Source of the DNA: Calditrichales bacterium MX18-03
Lineage (GTDB): Bacteria > Bacillota > Clostridia > Lutisporales > Lutisporaceae
Reading direction: 5' to 3'
Length of the DNA: 64,000 bases
Assembly (NCBI GenBank): GCA_021083345.1
Contig: JAJGRE010000001.1
Span: 1,550,001-1,614,000 of the forward strand
The notes beneath the pieces were generated by a model. That model ran no database searches. It worked only from the letters and a program-made list of their open reading frames with translations, and was not told the origin of the DNA. Below, piece by piece: positions 42,874-51,149 of this stretch (positions are counted from its first letter, which is position 1; each line of letters begins with the position of its first letter). Position numbers and translations under genes: made by a program.

Positions 42874-43043
42874 CCCGCATCATCCTTCCTTTGTCTTTAC
42901 TATTAGAAGTATGGCAATTATGGGAAACGATTATACTTGGCCGGGTGATTTGTCAGATACATTTAAGCGGCTGTATCCTCTATGAAAATTCTGCTTATTA
43001 TGCTATTTTATAGTTAGGCTAATTGGCAGAAGGGGGCTACAAA

Positions 43044-43583
43044 TTGAATGAGTGGATAAGGACTCGCAGAAGTATAAGAAAATACGAAAATAAACCCGTC
43101 GAAGATGAAAAGCTGGCTCAGGTGCTTGAAAGTGCAAGACTTGCGCCTTCCGGCAGCAATACACAGCCCTGGCATTTCATCGTTATAAAATCCGATTCGA
43201 AGCGCCGGGAGTTGACTCAAGCATCCCACAATCAGAAATGGATGCTTACGGCTCCGATTTTTATTGCTTGCGTCGCGGACATACGTTCAAGAATACCGGA
43301 GAATGTGGAACTGAATCTAAGAGAGGACAGCCCGCAGGTAGAGCTCAAGCAGATCATCAGGGACACCTCCATAGCTGTGGAGCACATGGTGCTGGAGGCT
43401 GAAAGCCTGGGTTTGGGCACCTGCTGGGTGGCATGGTTTACACAGGATCAAATAAGGCCGATACTGAACATCCCTGCTGACAAGTATGTGTTATGCATCC
43501 TGACTCTGGGATATGCGGCAGAAGCGCCGAAACAGCGTCCACGCAAACTGCTTGAGGAAATCATTCATTACGAAAAATGGTAA
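43044..43583 (+). CDS. nitroreductase family protein
   Basis: FMN-dependent NAD(P)H oxidoreductase of about 179 residues. FMN-binding Arg cluster in NEWIRTRRSIRKYENKPV, SARLAPSGSNTQPWHFIVI, and the glycine-rich LGLGTCWVAW plus ILTLGYAAEAPKQRPRK tail are classic for small nitroreductases. The start is a TTG at 43044, seven bases after AGGGGG; a TTG at 43023 is less likely. Substrate unknown. Confidence 0.9.
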   Translation: MNEWIRTRRSIRKYENKPVEDEKLAQVLESARLAPSGSNTQPWHFIVIKSDSKRRELTQASHNQKWMLTAPIFIACVADIRSRIPENVELNLREDSPQVELKQIIRDTSIAVEHMVLEAESLGLGTCWVAWFTQDQIRPILNIPADKYVLCILTLGYAAEAPKQRPRKLLEEIIHYEKW

Positions 43584-43623
43584 AAGAGGGGTGAAAAGCC
43601 TAGCGGCTTTCATCCCTCTTTTT
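43582..43623. terminator. bidirectional terminator between nitroreductase and DUF6544-like gene
   Basis: AAAAGAGGGGTGAAAAGCC pairs with GGCTTTCATCCCTCTTTT around TAGC. T/A runs on both sides serve both convergent genes. Confidence 0.88.
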
Positions 43624-43635
43624 GCGAAGTCCGGT

Positions 43636-44493
43636 TTATTGGAAGTGCTTAACATTGTATTCCACTTCCATGGTGGTGGCTTTTCCGTAACAGAAATCAC
43701 CTTCAGGGAAATGCCAGATGGCTTCACCGTATGAATTGATACGGATACCGTTGAAGTCCTTATAGTTCCTTACCGGCGTAGACCATGGCACACTTTCGTA
43801 TGTCGTCCCCTTCGGAGAGAAATAGCGGTCATAAGTCAGGAAGTTGGTCAACTCGCCCTTGTCATTGAAGGTCAGGATGCCGGACACTTTTAAACCCTGA
43901 TCCTCCAGCGTCACCTTTACAGTTTGCGCATCAACGGTTTCCCATTGCAGCCGCCGGTCTATCAATGTGGCAGGTGCGATAAGGCACATATCGTTAAGCA
44001 CCGTGACCAACGCCGCCCTATCCATTTTGGGGTCATGGGCGTCTACTACCTTTACCAGCCCTGCCACCTTTATCAGCATGTTTCCTTTGCCGGCCTGATA
44101 GGAGTCCAGCCCCATGACCGGAAGCCCGTTGATTTTTCCCACGATGTGGTACAACCGGATCGGCTCATTGTAGAAGTTGTACTGCTGGGTATGTATCGGG
44201 GTCCAGTCCTTATCCCGGTCCATTTTCAGATGCCCCTCCATAACCACTCGCATGTTCCGTACTTTTTCCTTGCCGATTGCTCCGGTATATGCCAGGTACT
44301 TCTGAACCGGCTCCGGCAAATGAGCAATGTCTTTTTCAGTGAGAATATCAGGCTCCAATGCCGCGCTCCGGTCCAATCCCATCTGGGCCAGGGCCTTATA
44401 CATTCTTTTGACATCCTGGGATTTATACACCAGGAGCAATACCGTCAAAGCGGCAATGAGCAATATGATCCATACTATATACCTCTTATCCAT
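43636..44493 (-). CDS. DUF6544/DUF6920-like membrane-anchored protein
   Basis: 285 residues: N-terminal transmembrane helix (IVWIILLIAALTVLLLVY), then a conserved LPEPVQKYLAYTGAIGKEKVRN signature and a beta-rich domain (GLPVMGLDSYQAGKGNMLIKVAG, LTFNDKGELTNFLTYDRYF, FNGIRINSYGEAIWHF). I match it by the PVQKYL signature to an uncharacterised family; lipid or sterol binding is only a guess. It ends the tetR-led operon and overlaps the preceding membrane gene by 8 bases. Confidence 0.75.
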   Translation of the reverse strand: MDKRYIVWIILLIAALTVLLLVYKSQDVKRMYKALAQMGLDRSAALEPDILTEKDIAHLPEPVQKYLAYTGAIGKEKVRNMRVVMEGHLKMDRDKDWTPIHTQQYNFYNEPIRLYHIVGKINGLPVMGLDSYQAGKGNMLIKVAGLVKVVDAHDPKMDRAALVTVLNDMCLIAPATLIDRRLQWETVDAQTVKVTLEDQGLKVSGILTFNDKGELTNFLTYDRYFSPKGTTYESVPWSTPVRNYKDFNGIRINSYGEAIWHFPEGDFCYGKATTMEVEYNVKHFQ

Positions 44494-45307
44494 CGCATCC
44501 TGCCTCCTTTTTCAATTTGATCATATAGGGAATAAACAGTATCAGGCAAATCAGTGTCAGTGTACTGGAAATTGCCGCCATCCCGGCATTGACGGGAATT
44601 CCCTGAACCGGATTGGTCCATTCGGCGAAGGCCCAAGCCAGGCATAGTGTCAATCCCTTGAAAAGTGCGATACCGGCCAAGGTATTGCCCTGCGGATTCT
44701 TGCGCAATAATTGTGCGGCTATGATTCCGAATGCCGGAAATACAATGGTCAGATCCATAATGAAGACCGCATAGGTGCTTCCAGGCACATGCCTGGCTAT
44801 ATCGGGAGCCATTCTGAGCAACCATACCGGTCCGAGGAACATGAGGATCGCAATAAGAAAAATACCTATAGCCTTGCGGAGCCGGTTTGGAAGGCAGTAT
44901 AGCCTTACCTCATCTGCCTCAAAGCTCAGAAGACCAAAAATCATGCCGTAAACTGAGAGTCCGAAAATAGCCAGGTAAACCACATAGATATCCGTATATT
45001 GCCCTTGCATGACATAAAGTCCGAAAGCATAAAAGAAATACCAGGCCAATCCCAGAATGGCAATCAGTGTCTTATACCCCTTCCGGCTAAAAAATGCCAG
45101 GGAAAGCAAAGCCAAGGCCACACTTAGCGGAATGGATATGATATCCTGCGCCATGGAACCCCAGATAAGGGGTTCCGGCAGCACCCCCGCCAGGAATACA
45201 TCTCTGTACAGATTTTCATTCAGTACGCCCATCAGTGAGGCATACAGGGCCAGAAGCGACAGGGTAAGCGTCAGGGTCGCCGCAATGCGACTTCTTTGAT
45301 TATTCAT
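44486..45307 (-). CDS. uncharacterised polytopic membrane protein, 273 residues
   Basis: Seven or eight hydrophobic helices cover nearly all of the protein (LTLSLLALYASLMGVL, ISIPLSVALALLSLAFF, LIAILGLAWYFFYAFGLYV, FLIAILMFLGPVWLL, YAVFIMDLTIVFPAFGIIAAQLL). No enzyme motif was recognised. It is the middle gene between tetR and the DUF6544-like gene, so the two products may act together in the membrane under TetR control. Confidence 0.75.
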   Translation of the reverse strand: MNNQRSRIAATLTLTLSLLALYASLMGVLNENLYRDVFLAGVLPEPLIWGSMAQDIISIPLSVALALLSLAFFSRKGYKTLIAILGLAWYFFYAFGLYVMQGQYTDIYVVYLAIFGLSVYGMIFGLLSFEADEVRLYCLPNRLRKAIGIFLIAILMFLGPVWLLRMAPDIARHVPGSTYAVFIMDLTIVFPAFGIIAAQLLRKNPQGNTLAGIALFKGLTLCLAWAFAEWTNPVQGIPVNAGMAAISSTLTLICLILFIPYMIKLKKEAGCDG

Positions 45308-45310
45308 ATG

Positions 45311-45958
45311 CTAAACCTCCAATTGTCTGCTGCTAAGCGACTTTTTCAGCAGCATGCCGTCTATGATACATCGGATATAATGCTCAATCAGCTTCTCCCT
45401 TTGTTCTTCACCGATTCCGTTCTCCAGGATCAGCTTGATGATCAGCCCCAAGGTCGACGCTGCAATGATCTGTGCCGTCAGCTCAATGGTGCTTTCATCC
45501 ATGTTCTCTTCCTTTAGAAGTTCTTTCAGGCTTTGGTGAAGGATCCTCAGAGCCGGCTTTTTCTCTGATGCTCCCTGAAACATCGATGCTGTAAACGCCA
45601 ATACTGCTGTCGAACTGCTCAACTGAACCGCCTTGAATTCATCCGGCATTTGCAATGCTGCTTCAATGTACTGTCTGGTCATGACCCTCAGCCTTTGTGC
45701 CGGTTGGTCAGGCGGCACCTGGACAGAGGCCAGTGCACTGATTATTTTTTGATACCCTCTTGCCATAAGGTGGTTCTGGATGTCATCCTTATCCTGAAAG
45801 TAGTGGTATATAATTGAGGGCGAGTACTCTATCTTACTTGCAATCTTCCTCACTGAGAGATTGTCTGTTCCTTCCGATGCAACGATCTCACTGGCTGCAT
45901 TCAGAATAAGCTCGCGTCGTTCATCCCTTTCCCGTTCTTTACGTTCTTTTATGCCCAT
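45311..45958 (-). CDS. TetR/AcrR-family transcriptional regulator
   Basis: 215 residues. The N-terminal helix-turn-helix (ILNAASEIVASEGTDNLSVRKIASKIEYSPSIIYHYFQDKDDI) is standard; the C-terminal ligand-binding helices are divergent. It heads a three-gene operon with the two membrane genes; the stop and next start are 3 bases apart. It likely represses its own operon through the repeats upstream. Ligand unknown. Confidence 0.92.
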   Translation of the reverse strand: MGIKERKERERDERRELILNAASEIVASEGTDNLSVRKIASKIEYSPSIIYHYFQDKDDIQNHLMARGYQKIISALASVQVPPDQPAQRLRVMTRQYIEAALQMPDEFKAVQLSSSTAVLAFTASMFQGASEKKPALRILHQSLKELLKEENMDESTIELTAQIIAASTLGLIIKLILENGIGEEQREKLIEHYIRCIIDGMLLKKSLSSRQLEV

Positions 45959-45972
45959 TTGCTATCTCCTTT

Positions 45973-46003
45973 TAGAACATTGTAACTTTGTAGAACATTG
46001 TTC
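45973..46003 (-). promoter_or_regulatory. candidate TetR operator and promoter
   Basis: TAGAACATTGT occurs twice (45973-45983 and 45991-46001), 18 bases apart. The second copy extends to GAACATTGTTC, a near-perfect palindrome. On the minus strand they overlap TACAAT and TTGAAC boxes, the likely promoter of the tetR operon. Confidence 0.5.
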
Positions 46004-46105
46004 AATAAAAGTTTACCATTTAATAGCAATAATGTCAATCATAAAAAGGGAAATTTTAATGTTATATCGAAATAGATAGTAAATACAAATAGATCCGGAG
46101 GACAC

Positions 46106-46510
46106 ATGGATATCAAAATTACTTATTATGTTCATGGAACAACCACCGATAATGAAAACAATGTTTGTACAGGCTGGAACCACGGCATTTTATCAGAATT
46201 GGGAGTCAAGCAATCACAGGGATTAAGAAGCCTTGTATCGGAAAAGCAATTTGACCTGGTCTACTGCTCAGATCTAAAGAGAGCCATTGATTCTGCAGAA
46301 ATATGCTTTAGCGGGATTTGTAGAGTGATCCATGACAGCAGACTGAGGGAGGCAAATTACGGTGACCTGAACGGTGCACCGGAATACCGTTTCAATGAGA
46401 ATCACACCGCATATATTGAGAACCCCTTCCCTAATGGCGAATGCTATAAGGATGTTGAAAAAAGAATGGCAGCCGGGCTGGGAGTACTTTGTATGAAAGG
46501 AAGTGCATGA
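46106..46510 (+). pseudogene. truncated histidine phosphatase
   Basis: 134 residues matching the N-terminal half of a histidine phosphatase (phosphoglycerate mutase-like) branch with VHGTTTDN at the catalytic site instead of the usual RHG-T. The frame runs through YCSDLKRAIDSA, the LREANYGDLNG block and FPNGECYKDVEKRM, then ends at once in LGVLCMKGSA. The C-terminal half with the second catalytic His is missing and an acetyltransferase follows directly, so this is a decayed or deleted remnant. Its ribosome-binding site (GGAGGACAC) is intact, so a truncated peptide may be made. Confidence 0.75.
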
Positions 46511-46512
46511 TT

Positions 46513-47058
46513 ATGCCTAGACTATATGGCGAACGCATCATGCTGAGAGAGTATAAAAAGGAAGACCTGGAGCATATGAGAAAGTGGGTCAATGATCCGG
46601 AGGTGGTCAACAACTTATCCGATCTCTTTCTTTTTCCGCATCCCCATAGGGTGACGGAAAGCTTTCTTGATACCATGCTGGAGGGCAACGCCGAGGTAAA
46701 GGGGTTTGTGATTGCCGATAAAGAAACAGAGGCTTACATCGGTCAGATTGATCTGATTAAAACTGACTGGAAAAACCGTGTGGGAACGTTGGGTATTGTT
46801 ATCGGAGCCAAAGAAAACCGCGGAAAGGGCATCGGCGAAGAAGCCATAAGGCTTTTGCAGGATTTTGCCTTCAACCGGCTGAACCTGAACAAGCTGGAGC
46901 TGACGTTGCGGGATTATAATGTACAAGGTTACAAATGCTATCAGAAATGCGGCTTCGTAGAGGAAGGCCGAATCATGCAGAATTTCTACGTCGACGGCAT
47001 CTATACGGATACCATTCATATGGGTGTTTTGAAAAGTGAGTACGAAAAGAGCAAATAG
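46513..47058 (+). CDS. GNAT-family N-acetyltransferase (RimJ/RimL-like)
   Basis: 181 residues. N-terminal RLYGERIMLREYKKEDLEHM is the RimJ/RimL entry motif, and the acetyl-CoA pyrophosphate loop is in GAKENRGKGIGEEAIRLL. LTLRDYNVQGYKCYQKCGFVEEG is the C-terminal acceptor region. Acceptor unknown. ATG 46513 is about 9 bases after AGGAAG; an ATG at 46507 is a close alternative. Follows the phosphatase remnant by 2 bases. Confidence 0.88.
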   Translation: MPRLYGERIMLREYKKEDLEHMRKWVNDPEVVNNLSDLFLFPHPHRVTESFLDTMLEGNAEVKGFVIADKETEAYIGQIDLIKTDWKNRVGTLGIVIGAKENRGKGIGEEAIRLLQDFAFNRLNLNKLELTLRDYNVQGYKCYQKCGFVEEGRIMQNFYVDGIYTDTIHMGVLKSEYEKSK

Positions 47059-47073
47059 ATGAAATGTCGTTTT

Positions 47074-47097
47074 GATCCGGCTCATGGGAGCCGGATC
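47074..47097. terminator. hairpin after the GNAT gene
   Basis: GATCCGGCTC pairs perfectly with GAGCCGGATC around ATGG, between convergent genes. The U tract is short, so termination may be weak. Confidence 0.5.
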
Positions 47098-47102
47098 GCT
47101 TA

Positions 47103-48515
47103 TTAATACGCCTGATTGTCAATATAATGCAGCACAAGCTTGATAACTTCTTCAAGTCTCTTTTTATCCACGTCCTCCGGCTTATCATCGGGACCATGAT
47201 ACCCGTTTACAAAATCCTCATGGATCAGCAATACCGACGGAACGCCTTTCGCCGCAAAGCTCACATGGTCGCTGCCGCCTTCGATTCCCTTCTCTGCGTC
47301 TATGCCAAGGGCTTCCGCATATTCAAACAGCTTCACCTTAAGGGTCTGGTCCCCGCCTTCCGCTCCGGCAATTTTAAGCGGCAGCTTTGCAGCCGATCCC
47401 ACCATATCAAGATTGATCATCACGGTGTTATCTAACACATACACCGGATGCTGTGCATAGTATTCCGAACCGAGAAGTCCCCCTTCTTCCCCATTGAATG
47501 CAATAAATAGGACGGACTTCCTGGGTCGTGTTTTCTCTTGCGCCAGCACCCTGGCAACCTCCATCATGGCTGCCGTACCCGAAGCATTGTCCAGCGCACC
47601 CGGATTATAGGTCCCGTCCATATTATCGCCTACATGATCATAGTGAGCCCCTATAATGATATACTCTTCCTTCAGCTGCGGATCGGAACCCGGCAGCAAC
47701 CCAACCACATTAGCCGCTTCTTTGCTGTTTTCCCTTACATAGCTGCACCGATACGAGACTGAACCGCCTTCAGCTGCTGCCGTCAAGAGTTTTGCAAAAG
47801 CATCACTGTCAACGTTAATGAAGGGGCAGTGGTCTTTCTTCAACCAAGGTCCAAGCATCGGTGTCACAGTCAGGTTGCCATAAGTCCTCATGGGACTTCT
47901 CAAATCATACTCTCCGATTGCCCCGGCTGCGCCGCAATCATAAACCGAATCCACCAGCTCATAAAAGGATTTGCTGCCTCTCAGATTCCACGGAATCAAA
48001 AGCACCTTATCTTTTATATCGTAATTTTCCTTATTCAGGTCGTTCATGTTTTCCAGAATATAAAGCGGTGCCTGCAAATCAATTTCATTAGTTTGACCGG
48101 CTAAAGACCGCAGTGTAAAATCCTTCACATAGTCAAACGTCATGAATATATTCCCTGATTTATCAGCGACCTGGAGTGTCGGCTTGCTCTTCAAACTGAT
48201 AAAAGGCTGCCTATAATATTGCAGGTAGTCTTCCAGTCCCTGCGGCTTCTCCAATCCAAGCCTTTCGAAGTGATCTGCGATATACAGGGCAGCCAGCTCA
48301 TTTCCCTCGGAACCTGCCAAGCGGCCTCTGTATTTTTCAGATGCCAGTTCTTCCACTGTGCCCAATACCGCGATTTCATCAATCTTAGCCTCATCTGCAT
48401 TCCATGCTGTCTGTCGGTTTGACGCCGCCGCCTTCCCTGCACATCCAAACAGCAATAATACGGCAAGTATCAGGCCCGCAGTCTGAATGATACGTTTTCC
48501 CTTAACCCCTTTCAT
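47103..48515 (-). CDS. lipoprotein M28-family zinc aminopeptidase
   Basis: 470 residues. A signal peptide with a lipobox (LLLFGC, Cys near 25) predicts membrane anchoring outside the cell. A PA-type insert (ENMNDLNKENYDIKDKVLLIP) is followed by the M28 peptidase with zinc ligands in GAHYDHVGD, the ALDNASGTAAM Asp, NGEEGGLLGSEYY Glu and LDMVG Asp, plus a C-terminal GGSDHVSFAAKGVPSVLLIH histidine. Probably cleaves N-terminal residues from peptides for uptake. Alone in its transcript. Confidence 0.92.
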   Translation of the reverse strand: MKGVKGKRIIQTAGLILAVLLLFGCAGKAAASNRQTAWNADEAKIDEIAVLGTVEELASEKYRGRLAGSEGNELAALYIADHFERLGLEKPQGLEDYLQYYRQPFISLKSKPTLQVADKSGNIFMTFDYVKDFTLRSLAGQTNEIDLQAPLYILENMNDLNKENYDIKDKVLLIPWNLRGSKSFYELVDSVYDCGAAGAIGEYDLRSPMRTYGNLTVTPMLGPWLKKDHCPFINVDSDAFAKLLTAAAEGGSVSYRCSYVRENSKEAANVVGLLPGSDPQLKEEYIIIGAHYDHVGDNMDGTYNPGALDNASGTAAMMEVARVLAQEKTRPRKSVLFIAFNGEEGGLLGSEYYAQHPVYVLDNTVMINLDMVGSAAKLPLKIAGAEGGDQTLKVKLFEYAEALGIDAEKGIEGGSDHVSFAAKGVPSVLLIHEDFVNGYHGPDDKPEDVDKKRLEEVIKLVLHYIDNQAY

Positions 48516-48639
48516 CTGCGTTTACCCCTCTCCAATGAAAATAATTACATATTTCCATTGTAGCATCCAAAAAAGTAAATTTTATTTAAATTCATTGAAA
48601 TTTCTGTGAAATTTCTGTGAAGAACCGACTGAAATAAAA

Positions 48640-48680
48640 AACCTCTCCCCAGCACTGCCAGGAGTGCTTTCGGAAAGGTT
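48640..48680 (-). terminator. terminator of the DegV gene
   Basis: AACCT/AGGTT with an internal CCAGCACT/AGTGCT stem, followed on the minus strand by TTTTTTATTTC. Confidence 0.75.
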
Positions 48681-48703
48681 TCGATCTGTAATGCTTCTGC
48701 AGG

Positions 48704-49570
48704 CTACCGCTTGCTCCCCATAAAGAACAGCGCCAGTGTACCTGGCCCGGAATGGGCTCCGATGACCGGTCCGACGTGATTGATGATGACTTCCTTGACT
48801 TTATAGGATTTCAAAATAAGCGACTCCAGGTATTTTGCGTCCTCCAGGCAATCACCGTGGCTGATGGCGATAACCTGCTCTTCCGGATTTACCACATTCT
48901 CCTCAAACATTTCGAACAAGGCCTTGATGGATTTCTTTCTGCCTTGCACCTTGGCCTTCGGTACCAGTCGGCCTTCATCGTCAATATTGAGGATGGGCTT
49001 TATATCCAGCAGAGTGCCCACGAAAGCAGAGGCGCCGGAAACCCTTCCCCCTCTTTTCAGATGCCCCAGGTCATCTACCGTAAACCAACTGTTAAGCTTC
49101 AGCTTATTGCTTTCCAACCAGCTCACCACTTCATCCTTTGAAGCACCATCCATGAGCATTTTGAAAGCATAATAGGCCAGCAGCCCTTCTCCCAGTGAAG
49201 CACTTCGGCTGTCCACAACGGTAATATCAGCCTCGGGATACTCTTCGCACACCAGTTCCTGGGCCATTCTTGCGCTGTTCAGACTGCCGCTCAGGGCTGA
49301 TGACAGTCCCAAGTAAACCACTGGTCTGCCTTCCTCAGCGTATTTTTTGAAGATTTCCTGATAGACATAGACATTGACCTGAGAGGTAGAGGGCATTTCC
49401 CCGCCTCTTACAGTATCATAAAAAGTCTTGTAGGATAGGGTCTTTCCAAAATCATCCTTATGCTCCCCGCCTAAAAAATTGCAGACAAGACTGACGTATG
49501 GGATCTTGTTTTCCTCGACGAAGCTGAGGGGAAGGTCCGTACATGAATCAATAAGCAATACTGTTTCCAT
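48704..49570 (-). CDS. DegV-family fatty acid-binding protein
   Basis: 288-residue DegV/FakB fold. Phosphotransfer-type binding site: LIDSCTDLPLSF, TSQVNVYVYQEIF (TSQP-like), LGLSSALSGSLNSARMA, and VDSRSASLGEGLL, with GPVIGAHSGPGTLALFF at the C terminus. FakB proteins hold a fatty acid for phosphorylation by FakA, feeding phospholipid synthesis; no fakA is adjacent. ATG follows AAAGGAGAGAGTAT. Confidence 0.93.
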   Translation of the reverse strand: METVLLIDSCTDLPLSFVEENKIPYVSLVCNFLGGEHKDDFGKTLSYKTFYDTVRGGEMPSTSQVNVYVYQEIFKKYAEEGRPVVYLGLSSALSGSLNSARMAQELVCEEYPEADITVVDSRSASLGEGLLAYYAFKMLMDGASKDEVVSWLESNKLKLNSWFTVDDLGHLKRGGRVSGASAFVGTLLDIKPILNIDDEGRLVPKAKVQGRKKSIKALFEMFEENVVNPEEQVIAISHGDCLEDAKYLESLILKSYKVKEVIINHVGPVIGAHSGPGTLALFFMGSKR

Positions 49571-49718
49571 ATACTCTCTCCTTTATTGAAATTTAAATAT
49601 GCTCATCTTATCCTGGTACACTGTACTCGTTTCATATATCAATAGTATCTTTTTTCCATCAATAAATCAATGCTGTGTTTCGTACAAAGGCGGCCTTGAG
49701 CCGCATAAAAACGCCAGC

Positions 49719-49800
49719 CGCTGCATCGCAGCGGCTGTATATGATCCAATAAACTTTTTTTGGGGGGTATGTGCTGGAATTATTTTCATAATTCCAGCAC
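49719..49800 (-). terminator. two hairpins in the Crp-DegV gap
   Basis: The 277-base gap holds two strong stems. CAGCCGCTGC (49725-49734) with GCAGCGGCTG (49738-49747) is followed on the minus strand by GCGTTTTT, so it is the intrinsic terminator of the Crp gene. GTGCTGGAATTA (49771-49782) with TAATTCCAGCAC (49789-49800) lacks a U tract. No coding sequence is evident. Confidence 0.65.
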
Positions 49801-49847
49801 CGATGATGTTTATTAGATATATGCAATTCATAACATGTCTTGTACGG

Positions 49848-50546
49848 TTACTCATACAGAAGGCCTCCGGCCATTTCCTTCAGGCGGGTATAATCCAGAA
49901 TGGAAATATTTCCGTTCTTCTTGCTGATGATCCCCTGGTCGGCCAGCTCCCGCATGACCCGGTTCAGGTGCCGGTAGCTGGTGCCAAGCAGCGTCGCCAT
50001 CTCAATCATATTGCTTGTCTTGATCTCATTCTGCCGCTGCAATGTCGTCTCGTCGCTGGCGATGGATATCATATAGCTGGCAAAACGCTTTTCCAGCGGA
50101 AACAGCAGATTGATGGAGGTTGTGTTGGAAATGGTATAAAGCTTGTAACCCAGGCACTGAATGACATACTTCAGAAAGGTCGGGTCATTGCCTGCATATT
50201 TGTGGATATCCTCCATCCGGATGCCGATCAGGAGGGCTTCATTGAGGGAATCCACGTTGCACTTGACCCGGTATCCCGACAGGAACTCCACTTCACCCAA
50301 TATACTCAAGGGCTTGTTGAACCGGAGGAGCAGGGATTTTCCGTTTTCCATCAGGGTGTAGATCTTCAGCTTCCCCTTGACGTTGAAATAGAAATACTCC
50401 ATGACATCTCCGTTGTTGCAGATGCACTCGCCCCTATCATAACTGAAAAGGCTCATATAGGGCCTCATGTCGCTTTCAAAAAGGGCATCGATGCCGAACT
50501 GCCGGATATAGCGCTCCAAAAGGGTTTTATCATAAATCCGCTTCAT
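49848..50546 (-). CDS. Crp/Fnr-family transcriptional regulator
   Basis: 232 residues. The N-terminal cyclic-nucleotide-like jelly roll (FSYDRGECICNNGDVMEYFYFNVKGKLKIYTLMENGKSLLL) has two Cys but no Fnr 4Fe-4S cluster pattern. The C-terminal HTH (MATLLGTSYRHLNRVMRELADQGIISKKNG) fits Crp/YeiL types. Effector and targets unknown. Divergent from the ridA pair and followed by an intrinsic terminator; ATG follows AGGAGGAAAGT. Confidence 0.9.
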   Translation of the reverse strand: MKRIYDKTLLERYIRQFGIDALFESDMRPYMSLFSYDRGECICNNGDVMEYFYFNVKGKLKIYTLMENGKSLLLRFNKPLSILGEVEFLSGYRVKCNVDSLNEALLIGIRMEDIHKYAGNDPTFLKYVIQCLGYKLYTISNTTSINLLFPLEKRFASYMISIASDETTLQRQNEIKTSNMIEMATLLGTSYRHLNRVMRELADQGIISKKNGNISILDYTRLKEMAGGLLYE

Positions 50547-50592
50547 ACTTTCCTCCTATTCTATAATATATTTAAATATTACCACAAACATA

Positions 50593-50604
50593 GGACATAT
50601 GTCC
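50593..50604. promoter_or_regulatory. palindrome in the crp-ridA divergent region
   Basis: GGACATATGTCC, a 12-bp perfect palindrome, lies just upstream of a TTGTGG/TATAGA promoter for the Crp gene, a plausible operator. Confidence 0.4.
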
Positions 50605-50674
50605 CACAATTCCTTTTTTGTCACAAAATGAAGACTGGACGCAGTATTTGCTTATGGACCCCCATCCATTTACT

Positions 50675-50704
50675 TTGACTGTGCCATGTGCTATTTTATA
50701 TTAT
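50675..50704 (+). promoter_or_regulatory. promoter of the ridA-isochorismatase operon
   Basis: TTGACT (50675-50680) and TATTAT (50699-50704) with 18 bases between; an alternative TATATT gives 16. Confidence 0.55.
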
Positions 50705-50754
50705 AGAGGAAATGCCTGAATGTTCTAGTCATGGATTCAGAAAGGAGAAACAAG

Positions 50755-51135
50755 ATGTCAAGAAAAGCATATAGCGCTGCCGGCGCCGTTTCAGTCGGTC
50801 CCTATTCCCACGCCGTGGAGGCTAACGACCTGATTTATTTCTCCGGTCAGACACCCCTGGATTCAGTGACCGGCAAGCTGGTGGAAGGCGGCATCTCCAC
50901 CCAGACAGAGCAGTGCTTCAAAAATCTGTTCAGTGTTTTGGAAGCCACCGGGCTGACACCGGATCATATCGTGAAGGTTAACGTTTATCTTACCGATATG
51001 GGCAATTTTCGTGAAATGAATGCTGTTTATGCCAAGCAGTTCTCTGCGCCTTATCCGGCCCGTACCACAATAGGGGTTGCTGCATTGCCCCTGGGGGCAG
51101 CGGTTGAAATTGAAATGATTGCCCGTAAAGGCTAA
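50755..51135 (+). CDS. ridA: RidA-family enamine/imine deaminase
   Basis: 126 residues, the classic RidA/YjgF length. Conserved blocks: GPYSHAVEANDLIYFSGQTPLD, TEQCFKNLFSVLEATGLTPDHIVKVNVYLTDM, catalytic Arg region PARTTIGVAALPLGAAVEIEMIA. It hydrolyses reactive enamines released by PLP enzymes. Start ATG 50755 after AAAGGAGAAACAAG. Cotranscribed with the hydrolase 14 bases downstream. Confidence 0.95.
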   Translation: MSRKAYSAAGAVSVGPYSHAVEANDLIYFSGQTPLDSVTGKLVEGGISTQTEQCFKNLFSVLEATGLTPDHIVKVNVYLTDMGNFREMNAVYAKQFSAPYPARTTIGVAALPLGAAVEIEMIARKG

Positions 51136-51149
51136 GGAGGATGGATAAA

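Noticed and set aside
49667-49855. Possible 62-residue minus-strand gene
   Set aside because: It reads through two hairpins, has no ribosome-binding site and overlaps the Crp stop.
49599-50678. Long + strand frame across the DegV-Crp gap and opposite the Crp gene
   Set aside because: It runs through two intergenic hairpins and opposite a well-defined Crp/Fnr protein; no start signal.
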